Of a DNA stretch of 5,568 nt, positions 1-5,568 are shown piece by piece. The stretch's first letter is position 1. Each line of letters begins with the position of its first letter. The stretch is from Acidobacteriota bacterium (GTDB taxonomy: Bacteria > Acidobacteriota > Terriglobia > Bryobacterales > Bryobacteraceae). The notes under the pieces are model-generated. The model made no database searches. It was given only the letters and a program-made list of their open reading frames with translations, and had not been told where the DNA came from. The translations under genes were made by a program, and so were the position numbers. The DNA lies in NCBI GenBank assembly GCA_026394095.1, contig JAPKYY010000758.1:1-5568 (forward strand), given 5' to 3'.

Positions 1-542
1 GTTTGGTGCACCTTGGAGGACTTCTGGAAAACTTCTGTGGAGCCGCACCAGATCATGACCAGGCGATCGGCTTTGTTGGTGGCCTTGAAGGTCTTCATGT
101 CGTCCATCAGGGCTTCGGCCTTATCTGCGAGAGTACCCTTGGTTTTGACGTTTGGCCCATCGATGCGCTTGACGTAGTTTTTGTCGAAGACGGCCTTCAT
201 GGGCTTGACCTTACTGAGGGACGGCTTGAGTTTGGTGAGCAGCTCGGGCTTCAGAACTCGAGCATTTGCGGCGGCCTCGTAAGCATTGTCTTCAAAAATA
301 TCCCAGCCACCGAAGACGAGCTGGTTGAGGGAGGCAAGTGGGAGGAAGTCCTTGATGTAAGGCACACGGTTGTCCGTGCGCTTGCCGAGGCGGATGGTGC
401 CGAGCTGGGTGAGGGAGCCGACGGGTGCGCCGAGATCCTTTTTGACTGCTTCGACGCCGGCCATAAACGTGGTGGCCACTGCGCCCATTCCCGGCATCAG
501 GATGCCGAGTTTGCCCTTGGCGGGATTGATTTTGAGACTCAT
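1..542 (-). CDS. ino1: Myo-inositol-3-phosphate synthase, bacterial type (N-terminal part, cut by window edge)
   Basis: Cytosolic NAD-dependent enzyme that isomerises glucose 6-phosphate to 1D-myo-inositol 3-phosphate, the first step towards inositol, inositol phospholipids and related solutes. Reading the minus strand from the ATG at 542 gives 180 codons with no stop before the edge; the family is usually more than twice that length, so the C-terminal part is missing. Visible features are a Rossmann-type dinucleotide loop near residues 13-24 (GILMPGMGAVAT), the conserved block FGGWDIFEDN at 77-86, and MIWCGSTEVF at about 163-172, leading into the central NAD/catalytic domain. These blocks fit the prokaryotic COG1260 type of the family. 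The ATG lies inside a CATATG and has only a weak GGGA-like Shine-Dalgarno a few bases upstream, which lies in one arm of an inverted repeat. The gene is transcribed divergently from the ATPase-like gene at 634. The plus-strand open frame over the same DNA is a shadow. The family call is secure; the symbol follows common usage. Confidence 0.9.
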   Translation of the reverse strand, partial: MSLKINPAKGKLGILMPGMGAVATTFMAGVEAVKKDLGAPVGSLTQLGTIRLGKRTDNRVPYIKDFLPLASLNQLVFGGWDIFEDNAYEAAANARVLKPELLTKLKPSLSKVKPMKAVFDKNYVKRIDGPNVKTKGTLADKAEALMDDMKTFKATNKADRLVMIWCGSTEVFQKSSKVHQ

Positions 543-545
543 ATG

Positions 546-579
546 CGATTCCCAGCCTAGAGCGAGGGCGAGGGAATCG
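546..579 (-). promoter_or_regulatory. Inverted repeat in the leader of the inositol-phosphate synthase gene
   Basis: An 8-bp perfect inverted repeat (CGATTCCC at 546-553 and GGGAATCG at 572-579, 18-base loop) sits directly upstream of the leftward start codon at 542. In the leftward transcript the start-proximal arm reads GGGAATCG and contains the only Shine-Dalgarno-like GGGA before the ATG, so a folded leader would pair that site. It could be a translational control hairpin or an operator for a dimeric regulator. The arms are seen directly; the function is inference, and 8 bp with an 18-base loop could arise by chance. Confidence 0.3.
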
Positions 580-612
580 TCAATTTTTGAAGCGTTTTGT
601 CTATGTCCTTTC

Positions 613-626
613 CATTTTATAAAATG
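613..626. promoter_or_regulatory. AT-rich 14-bp palindrome; candidate divergent -10 region
   Basis: CATTTTATAAAATG is its own reverse complement and lies between the two divergent genes. It contains TATAAA on the plus strand (618-623) and on the minus strand (621-616), each matching the -10 consensus at five of six positions. A rightward transcript from this box would begin around 630-634, at or just before the ATG at 634, giving a leaderless or near-leaderless message; this agrees with the absence of a Shine-Dalgarno there. A weak -35-like TTGTCT lies at 597-602 with a short 15-base spacer. No good -35 is visible for the leftward direction. The palindrome may also be an operator. Confidence 0.4.
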
Positions 627-633
627 AATTTAC

Positions 634-1644
634 ATGTTTTTTGAGCGACATCTCACGATTCCTATACGGCGCGCTGTGCAGGCACATGGGTCGATCGTGC
701 TCGAGGGGCCAAGGGGGGCTGGCAAAACGACACTGCTCAGAAAAGAGTTTGCAGACAGCCTCTATGTGAGCCTCGATGATGTGGCTGACCGGCAGCGGGC
801 CCGGGAAGACCCGGAGCGGTTTCTGATGAGACTGCGTCGTGCGGCTGTGATTGATGAGGTGCAGCGCGCGCCTGAGTTGGTGGCATATATGCGGCGCATG
901 AACTTAGAGTTGCCACGTGTCTTCGCGAGTTCGGTGCGGTTGGGCTTGCCTATGGAGCGGCTCGAATTGCATGGGCCGACGCTAGCGGAGCTGCAAAGAC
1001 GGAATCCTCTGAAGCTTGAGATGATTGGCCGCTTTGTGCCAGCCCGGGAGAAGCAAAGAGTTGAAGAGGCAGGATGGGGGCAGAATGCGGGCTGGCCAGA
1101 GGCGGATTTGCGGGCCTTGGTTCCGGTGCGTGATCTTGATCGTTTGATTGCTTTTGCTGAGAAGGTAAAGGCCAGTAGTGGGACTGGTCTGCAACAGCAG
1201 GAATTGGCCAGGCAAGCGGGAGTGTCCCATCGGACGGCCGTAAGGTGGCTTGAGGCACTCGAAGCCTGCTTTCTCACAGTAAAGCTTGATCCTATTGAAG
1301 AAGATTTTGGACGCCGGATTGTGAAGCGGCCGAAGCTGCATTTTCTGATGGGGAGCGGGAATTTTGAGAGTGAAGTGGTTTCGGAAATCTACCGGAATGC
1401 ATGTCATTCGGGAGTCGAGGTGCGCTTGGGGTATTGGAGGGATTCCAATGGGCTCGAGATTCCCCTGGTCATCGACGGGATTGGAGTGGGGATTACAGAG
1501 ACCCTGAATCCTGCAGTGGAAGGCGCTTTGCAGCGATGGATGCGTATTTCACAGTCGGGGCAGGCGGCGATGATTACGAGGGAGCTGCCCAAATTGGAAA
1601 GGCGGGAGCTGCGGGTGTTGCGCTACGAGGCGAGGCAACTCTGA
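634..1644 (+). CDS. AAA_14/DUF4143-type ATPase-like protein, shortened and degenerate
   Basis: The 336-residue protein resembles the stand-alone ATPases with an N-terminal AAA_14 domain and C-terminal DUF4143, whose cellular role is poorly known. The Walker A loop GPRGAGKT is intact at residues 25-32 and Walker B (AVIDEVQRAPEL) at 71-82. A winged-helix-like segment (ELARQAGVSHRTAVRWLEALE, about 190-210) is followed by the family block GRRIVKRPKLHF (226-237) and a restriction-fold-like C-terminus. Several expected parts are changed: the stretch between Walker B and sensor 1 is short, the usual TGS reads ASS (98-100), the TDTGL-like block and the following segment are missing after residue 237, and the C-terminal acidic signature reads EIPLVI (275-280) instead of the usual E-x-D pattern. 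Members are usually about 380-420 residues. An in-frame TGA at 625 makes ATG 634 the first possible start; no Shine-Dalgarno is visible. It lies 26 bp before the receptor gene on the same strand. It may bind nucleotide, but loss of the C-terminal function looks likely. Confidence 0.75.
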   Translation: MFFERHLTIPIRRAVQAHGSIVLEGPRGAGKTTLLRKEFADSLYVSLDDVADRQRAREDPERFLMRLRRAAVIDEVQRAPELVAYMRRMNLELPRVFASSVRLGLPMERLELHGPTLAELQRRNPLKLEMIGRFVPAREKQRVEEAGWGQNAGWPEADLRALVPVRDLDRLIAFAEKVKASSGTGLQQQELARQAGVSHRTAVRWLEALEACFLTVKLDPIEEDFGRRIVKRPKLHFLMGSGNFESEVVSEIYRNACHSGVEVRLGYWRDSNGLEIPLVIDGIGVGITETLNPAVEGALQRWMRISQSGQAAMITRELPKLERRELRVLRYEARQL

Positions 1645-1646
1645 AT

Positions 1647-1666
1647 ATGTCGTGATAAAATGACAT
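1647..1666 (+). promoter_or_regulatory. Candidate receptor promoter: extended -10 inside a 5-10-5 inverted repeat
   Basis: ATGTC (1647-1651) and GACAT (1662-1666) form a perfect inverted repeat with a 10-base spacer. Within the spacer, TGATAAAAT (1653-1661) reads as an extended -10: a TG pair, one base, then TAAAAT with five of six matches to TATAAT. Initiation about seven bases downstream would fall at 1668-1671, next to the GTG start at 1671, so this transcript could be nearly leaderless. No recognisable -35 lies at the usual distance, which is tolerable for an extended -10. The repeat would place an operator over the box. The site is seen in the sequence; its activity is inference. Confidence 0.35.
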
Positions 1667-1670
1667 CGTT

Positions 1671-4600
1671 GTGTATGCAGGTCATATCATTCTTCTGGGG
1701 TTAATGGTTTCGCCAGCCCTGGTAGCGCAATCGACGAAAGCGGAGCTTTTAGGAACGCTGCGTGACCCTGCGGGCCTAACAGTGAGCGGAGCCCGTGTGG
1801 AGTTGGAGAATTTGGCAACAGGCCTGACCCTGTCTCAATTGGGCGGAGACGGGGGAGAATTTCAGTTTCTTGGCCTCCCTGCAGGGGAATATCGTTTGCG
1901 GGCAGCCAAAGAGAAGTTTGCGACGCTCGAGCGATCCGGGATTGTGTTGCGAGTTGGGGATCGCGTGGGGCTTGAACTCGAACTAAAACTGGGAGACACC
2001 AGTCAGGCGATGGAGGTCAATGCAGCCCCGCCGTTGTTGCAGTCAAGCCGGGGCACAGTTAGCTTTGTGGTGGAGCAAAAGAAAGTGGTTGCGCTGCCGC
2101 TGGATGGCCGTAACTTTGTACCTTTAATTGCCCTGGCCCCGGGAATAAACCTGCCACCGGGAGGCTTGCTGCCGCGAATCAATGGCAGCCGCCCGAGAGT
2201 CAGCGAATACATCTACGACGGGATTAGCGTCTTGCAGCCAGAACCAGGGCAGGTAGCGTTTTACCCGGTGATTGACGCAATCGAAGAATTCCGTGTCGAC
2301 ACCAATAGTTATTCAGCCGAGTACGGGCGCTCCAATGGCGGTGTGATTATGGTGAACCAGAAGTCGGGCTCAAACGAGTGGCATGGGACGGTTTTCGAGT
2401 TTTTCAGGAATGAGAAATTGAATGCCAGGAATCTGTTTGCCAGCACTGGGCCCAAGCCCAGATTCCGGCGGAACCAGTATGGCTTTGTCGTGGGTGGGCC
2501 GATTCAGAAGAACAAGACCTTCGTCTTTGCCGATTGGCAGGGCACACGGCTGAATACCGGAGTAGTGAGAGTCAGCACGGTGCCGACGACGGCGCAGCGG
2601 CGAGGTGTTTTTGGCAATGCGGTATTCGATCCTGCCACGGGGAGAACCGAAGCTTTTGCCGCAAACACGATCCCGCTGAGCCGTTTTGATCGTGCTGCGC
2701 TGGCAGTCGTGGACCGGTACCCGGGACCCAATGTTTTTACGGCTAGTGGATCGGAAGCGACGGCGAACAACTATCGCCGCGTAGGAAACGATGACACGGT
2801 GGCCGACCAGTTTGACGGGCGGCTGGATCGATATTTCGGAGCGCGGCACCGGGTATTTGGGCGCTATTCGTTTTTGCAGGATGACAGTAAACCGACAACA
2901 CCGCTGGCAGATGGAAGCGGAAACCTGACTTCTGGTGTGATCGGAAACACGATCACCCGAGCTGATAGCGTGGCGGGAGAACATACCTGGAACACCAGCC
3001 CAAGCTCTGTGAACCAGCTGCGATTCGGGTTTACAAGGCGCAATTTTGAGCGGAATTCGCTTCGGTTGAGCAAACCGGTTGGAGAGGTGACGCTGATTCC
3101 AAACCTGCCTTTGTCTTCGTTCTCAGATGTGCTTCCGACCTACGACCTGGTTGGCTTTCAGCAATTGGGGGCACCGGCAAGCGGGAATGCGAATTTCACT
3201 ACTTCGGTGACGCAGTTTGTGAACAACTATTCCTGGGTGAGCGGTGGACATAGCGTGAAGGCTGGGGCAGACCTGCGCTGGCAGACTCTCGATGTCTTGC
3301 AGCCACCTAGCCCGACTGGAAACTTTCAATTCACGAATATCTTCACAAGTGGAGCAACGGCCAATTCTGGCAACAGTTTTGCGTCGTTTCTTTTGGGACA
3401 AGTCGGGCGATTCAGCATTGATGCACAGCCGGATTTGATCCAGCCACGGGCCAAGATCGCTGAATTCTTTTTGCAGGACGATTGGCGAGTGGCAAGGAAG
3501 CTAACGCTGAATCTAGGGGTTCGCTACACCTTGAACTTTCCTTCTACGGTGGTGGGAAACCGGGGAGCGGTTTTCAATCTGAAGTCACAGAAGCTGGATT
3601 ATCTGGGTGCGAACGGAGTTTCGAGAGGTGCGCGTAACCTCGAGAAGAAAAACTTTGCACCGAGACTGGGCTTTGCCTACAAGGTGAGAGAGTCGTTCGT
3701 GTTGAGAGGAGGTTACGGCATGACCTGGATTGAACAGACTGGGATCACGACACCCTTTACAACCCCACTCTTTCCGTTTGTCCAAACTCTTGGGCAACAG
3801 TCTCTCGATAACATTCGCCCGGCTTTTGTTTTGTCGCAAGGGCCAACGGTGCGCCTTGCGCCGGCCGGGCCAGACGCAGGATTGGGACAGGGTGTGTTTG
3901 GTGTGCAGCGCACCAACGGAAGCGGCTATGCACAGCAATGGAACTTTACCTTGCAGAAGACCTTCGGGGTGAACTGGAGTTTTGAAGGTGGTTACCTTGG
4001 CTCAAAGTTGACCCGGTTGGGGGTGCCGGATGTGAATCTGAATCAACTGAGTGTCGAGCAGTTGGCGCTGGGGTCGCAATTAACGCAGCAGGTGGCTAAT
4101 CCTTACCTGGGCCAGATCCCGTCGAATAGTTCGCTGGGAGGTGCAACGATTCCCCGCGGACAATTGCTGCGGCCTTACCCTCGGTTTGCCAGTGTTGCTC
4201 TCTACCGGAATAACGTTGGCCACTCGACGTACCATTCGTTTCAATCTAGAGTGGAGAAGCGATTTTCGCGCGGCCTGACGTTCACGCTGGCCTATACGTT
4301 TTCAAAATTAATCGACGATGCAGGAGCCGTCTTTGATGCTGCGGTGCTTACTGGCCCGGCGGCAAGTTTTCAGGCTGCCGATAGTTTCAATAAGCAGCTC
4401 GAGAAGGATGTGTCGACAGGGAATGTGCCTCACATTTTGGCATCGGGCTTTGTGTATGAATTGCCGTTTGGACGTGGGCGATTGCTTGGAGGCTGGCAGG
4501 TGGCGGGACTGGTGAGAGCCCAATCCGGGAGCCCCATTGCAGTGACTCAGGCGACAAACCTGAATGCTTTTGCAGGCTTTGGTGTGCAGCGTCCCAACAG

Positions 4601-4892
4601 GCGCGAGGAAACCGCTTTGCCACCAGATCAGAGGTCAACTGGACGCTGGTTCAATACGGCGGCGTTTGCACAGGCGGGTCAGTTTACGATCGGGAACCTC
4701 GACATGATGTTGGGGAAGACCTTTCAACTGAGGGAAAAGATGCGGTTGGAGTTTCGTGCCGAAGCTTTCAATCTGACGAACACACCCCCACTCGGGAACC
4801 CGAATGGTAGCTTTGGCAATGTAGGATTCGGGTCGATCACGACTGCACTGGACCCGCGTGTGTTTGAACTTGTAATGAAGTTTCATTTCTGA
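1671..4892 (+). CDS. Oar-like TonB-dependent outer-membrane receptor with carboxypeptidase-regulatory-like domain
   Basis: This 1073-residue protein is built like the large Acidobacteriota receptors: an N-terminal signal peptide (hydrophobic core about residues 6-18, likely cleavage after VAQ at 18-20), a carboxypeptidase-regulatory/transthyretin-like beta domain (about 22-108, with GEFQFLGLPAGEYRL at 62-76), a plug domain (about 115-230, with LPLDGRNF and the block IEEFRVDTNSYSAEYGRSNGG at 204-224), then a long beta-barrel rich in aromatic and N/G residues. It ends in FELVMKFHF, the terminal aromatic expected for barrel assembly by BamA. Such proteins import bulky or scarce ligands across the outer membrane using TonB energy; the substrate cannot be read from the sequence. 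The only plausible start is GTG 1671: a TAA at 1656-1658 closes the frame upstream, and the next in-frame ATG (1704) would remove most of the signal peptide. Oddly, the signal peptide has no Lys or Arg before its hydrophobic core and there is no Shine-Dalgarno. The regulator gene follows after seven bases. Confidence 0.92.
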   Translation: MYAGHIILLGLMVSPALVAQSTKAELLGTLRDPAGLTVSGARVELENLATGLTLSQLGGDGGEFQFLGLPAGEYRLRAAKEKFATLERSGIVLRVGDRVGLELELKLGDTSQAMEVNAAPPLLQSSRGTVSFVVEQKKVVALPLDGRNFVPLIALAPGINLPPGGLLPRINGSRPRVSEYIYDGISVLQPEPGQVAFYPVIDAIEEFRVDTNSYSAEYGRSNGGVIMVNQKSGSNEWHGTVFEFFRNEKLNARNLFASTGPKPRFRRNQYGFVVGGPIQKNKTFVFADWQGTRLNTGVVRVSTVPTTAQRRGVFGNAVFDPATGRTEAFAANTIPLSRFDRAALAVVDRYPGPNVFTASGSEATANNYRRVGNDDTVADQFDGRLDRYFGARHRVFGRYSFLQDDSKPTTPLADGSGNLTSGVIGNTITRADSVAGEHTWNTSPSSVNQLRFGFTRRNFERNSLRLSKPVGEVTLIPNLPLSSFSDVLPTYDLVGFQQLGAPASGNANFTTSVTQFVNNYSWVSGGHSVKAGADLRWQTLDVLQPPSPTGNFQFTNIFTSGATANSGNSFASFLLGQVGRFSIDAQPDLIQPRAKIAEFFLQDDWRVARKLTLNLGVRYTLNFPSTVVGNRGAVFNLKSQKLDYLGANGVSRGARNLEKKNFAPRLGFAYKVRESFVLRGGYGMTWIEQTGITTPFTTPLFPFVQTLGQQSLDNIRPAFVLSQGPTVRLAPAGPDAGLGQGVFGVQRTNGSGYAQQWNFTLQKTFGVNWSFEGGYLGSKLTRLGVPDVNLNQLSVEQLALGSQLTQQVANPYLGQIPSNSSLGGATIPRGQLLRPYPRFASVALYRNNVGHSTYHSFQSRVEKRFSRGLTFTLAYTFSKLIDDAGAVFDAAVLTGPAASFQAADSFNKQLEKDVSTGNVPHILASGFVYELPFGRGRLLGGWQVAGLVRAQSGSPIAVTQATNLNAFAGFGVQRPNRREETALPPDQRSTGRWFNTAAFAQAGQFTIGNLDMMLGKTFQLREKMRLEFRAEAFNLTNTPPLGNPNGSFGNVGFGSITTALDPRVFELVMKFHF

Positions 4893-4896
4893 GGTG
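4891..4896 (+). promoter_or_regulatory. Shine-Dalgarno of the regulator gene, overlapping the receptor stop codon
   Basis: GAGGTG starts inside the TGA stop of the receptor (4890-4892) and lies three bases before the ATG at 4900. It is the clearest Shine-Dalgarno in the window; the two upstream rightward genes have none. Because the site overlaps the stop codon, translation of the regulator is probably coupled to that of the receptor. Confidence 0.75.
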
Positions 4897-4899
4897 CGC

Positions 4900-5568
4900 A
4901 TGGACACAAGAATTCAGAATCAGTTGAGTGCGATCCGGAAGAGCCGGGGGATTGGGGCGGCCGATCTCGCGGCCCAAGTGGGTGTGAGCCGGCAGACGAT
5001 TTATGCGATTGAGGCCGGGACTTATGTGCCCAATACTGAGGTGACGCTGAAGCTGGCGCGGGTCTTGGAGGTGCCTGTCGAGGAGCTGTTTTCGTTAGGC
5101 GAGGAAGCGCCGGTAGCGGCCGCGGCTGTGGTATCGGATGTGTTGAGTGCGACACCGGTTACCAAGGGGCAGGCTGTGCGGGTTTGCCAGGTGGGGAGCC
5201 GGCGAGTAAGCATCCCGGTGAATGCTTCGCCCTATTATTTGCCAGAAGCCGATGGGGTGATTTCGAAGCTGGGCCGGACGCCGGGCAAGGCCGATCTGGT
5301 GGCATTTGCCAAAGAGGAATCGAGTACCAGAAAGCTGGTTCTCGCCGGTTGTGATCCCGCAATCGGGCTTGTGGCGCGGATGGCAGAGAAGCTGGGCGGA
5401 GTCGAAATTGTGTCGGCTGGAGCTTCTAGCAAGCTGGCACTTCGGTGGTTACAGGAGGACAAGGTGCACATTGCGGGCTCGCATCTTGAGGACCCCGAAT
5501 CTGGAGAGTTTAACTTGCCCTATCTGCGCAGTACCTTTCCGGAGGAGGACTTTGCGGTGATCAGTTTC
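4900..5568 (+). CDS. Xre-type HTH regulator fused to a PBP-like (PF12727/COG1910) ligand-binding domain, cut by window edge
   Basis: The visible 223 codons remain open to the window edge. Residues 9-64 form an Xre/Cro-type helix-turn-helix, with the recognition-helix region AAQVGVSRQTIYAIEAGTYV at 24-43 and the typical tail VLEVPVEELF at 55-64. A linker rich in Ala and Val follows. From about 145 comes a periplasmic-binding-protein-like domain: LVLAGCDPAIGL (146-157), VEIVSAGASSKLALRWL (168-184), VHIAGSHLEDPESGEFN (189-205). This is the pattern of PF12727/COG1910, a domain related to molybdate/tungstate-binding proteins and often fused to DNA-binding domains. It probably acts in the cytoplasm as a ligand-responsive transcription factor. 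Relatives are usually about 370-400 residues, so roughly the last 40 per cent is missing. It starts seven bases after the receptor stop with a good Shine-Dalgarno, so the two genes are very likely co-transcribed. The actual ligand is unknown; oxyanion sensing is inferred from the family. Confidence 0.85.
   Translation, partial: MDTRIQNQLSAIRKSRGIGAADLAAQVGVSRQTIYAIEAGTYVPNTEVTLKLARVLEVPVEELFSLGEEAPVAAAAVVSDVLSATPVTKGQAVRVCQVGSRRVSIPVNASPYYLPEADGVISKLGRTPGKADLVAFAKEESSTRKLVLAGCDPAIGLVARMAEKLGGVEIVSAGASSKLALRWLQEDKVHIAGSHLEDPESGEFNLPYLRSTFPEEDFAVISF

Noticed and set aside
3..627. Plus-strand open frames of 185 and 85 codons over the left end
   Set aside because: The minus strand here encodes recognisable inositol-3-phosphate synthase blocks (FGGWDIFEDN, MIWCGSTEVF); the plus-strand frames are low-complexity shadows with no family resemblance.
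762..1592. Minus-strand and alternative-frame open frames within the ATPase-like gene
   Set aside because: They overlap a frame with clear Walker A, Walker B and DUF4143-like blocks and show Ser/Arg/Pro-rich shadow composition.
1645..1670. Rho-independent terminator after the ATPase-like gene
   Set aside because: The inverted repeat there is short and AT-rich with no following T-run, so it fits an operator or promoter better than a terminator.
543..1670. ModE-type operator or molybdenum-cofactor riboswitch upstream of the receptor unit
   Set aside because: No TATATA-N6-TATATA-like ModE box was seen in the intergenic gaps, and the gaps are too short for a cofactor riboswitch.
2428..2466. Inverted repeats GGAATCTG/CAGATTCC with an overlapping CTGGGC-CCAA-GCCCAG hairpin
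   Set aside because: They lie well inside the receptor coding region; the two stems compete for the same bases and no regulatory context is visible, so chance is the simplest explanation.
2003..4638. Several minus-strand open frames of 60-204 codons, and short alternative plus-strand frames, within the receptor gene
   Set aside because: The receptor frame is continuous with plug and barrel features throughout; the opposite frames have no start signals or recognisable motifs.
4635..5560. Minus-strand frames and an 84-codon plus-strand frame at the right end
   Set aside because: They are shadows of the receptor C-terminus and the HTH/PBP-like regulator, whose frame is clearly coding.
1..5568. 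Mobile element, CRISPR array, tRNA or rRNA
   Set aside because: No transposase, terminal repeats, regularly spaced direct repeats or structural RNA sequence was recognised.

Overview
The window looks like chromosomal DNA of an Acidobacteriota member, probably of the Solibacter/Bryobacter type. The main reason is the 1073-residue outer-membrane receptor with an N-terminal carboxypeptidase-regulatory-like domain, a format greatly expanded in that phylum. This placement is inferred from protein style, not from a marker gene. The moderately high G+C and dense gene packing agree with it.

Layout: (1) The left edge carries the 5' part of a leftward gene for a bacterial myo-inositol-3-phosphate synthase. 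(2) A 91-bp divergent intergenic region (543-633) holds a 14-bp perfect AT-rich palindrome that can supply -10 boxes in both directions, and a separate inverted repeat in the leader of the leftward gene. (3) A rightward gene (634-1644) encodes a shortened, apparently degenerate AAA_14/DUF4143-type ATPase. (4) After 26 bp, containing a 5-10-5 inverted repeat over an extended -10-like sequence, comes a large Oar-like TonB-dependent receptor (1671-4892). (5) Seven bases after its stop, with a Shine-Dalgarno overlapping the stop codon, starts an Xre-type helix-turn-helix regulator fused to a periplasmic-binding-protein-like domain of the PF12727/COG1910 type. It runs off the right edge.

How the genes may work together: the receptor and the regulator are almost certainly one transcriptional unit. 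COG1910-type domains are related to molybdate/tungstate-binding proteins, and Xre fusions of this kind often lie beside oxyanion ABC transporters. A reasonable but unproven hypothesis is a local outer-membrane uptake unit whose cytoplasmic ligand-sensing regulator is encoded with it. The AAA-like gene may belong to the same unit (short same-strand gap) or be independent. The inositol phosphate synthase gene is divergent and functionally unrelated as far as the sequence shows.

No tRNA, rRNA, CRISPR array, insertion sequence or convincing terminator was seen.
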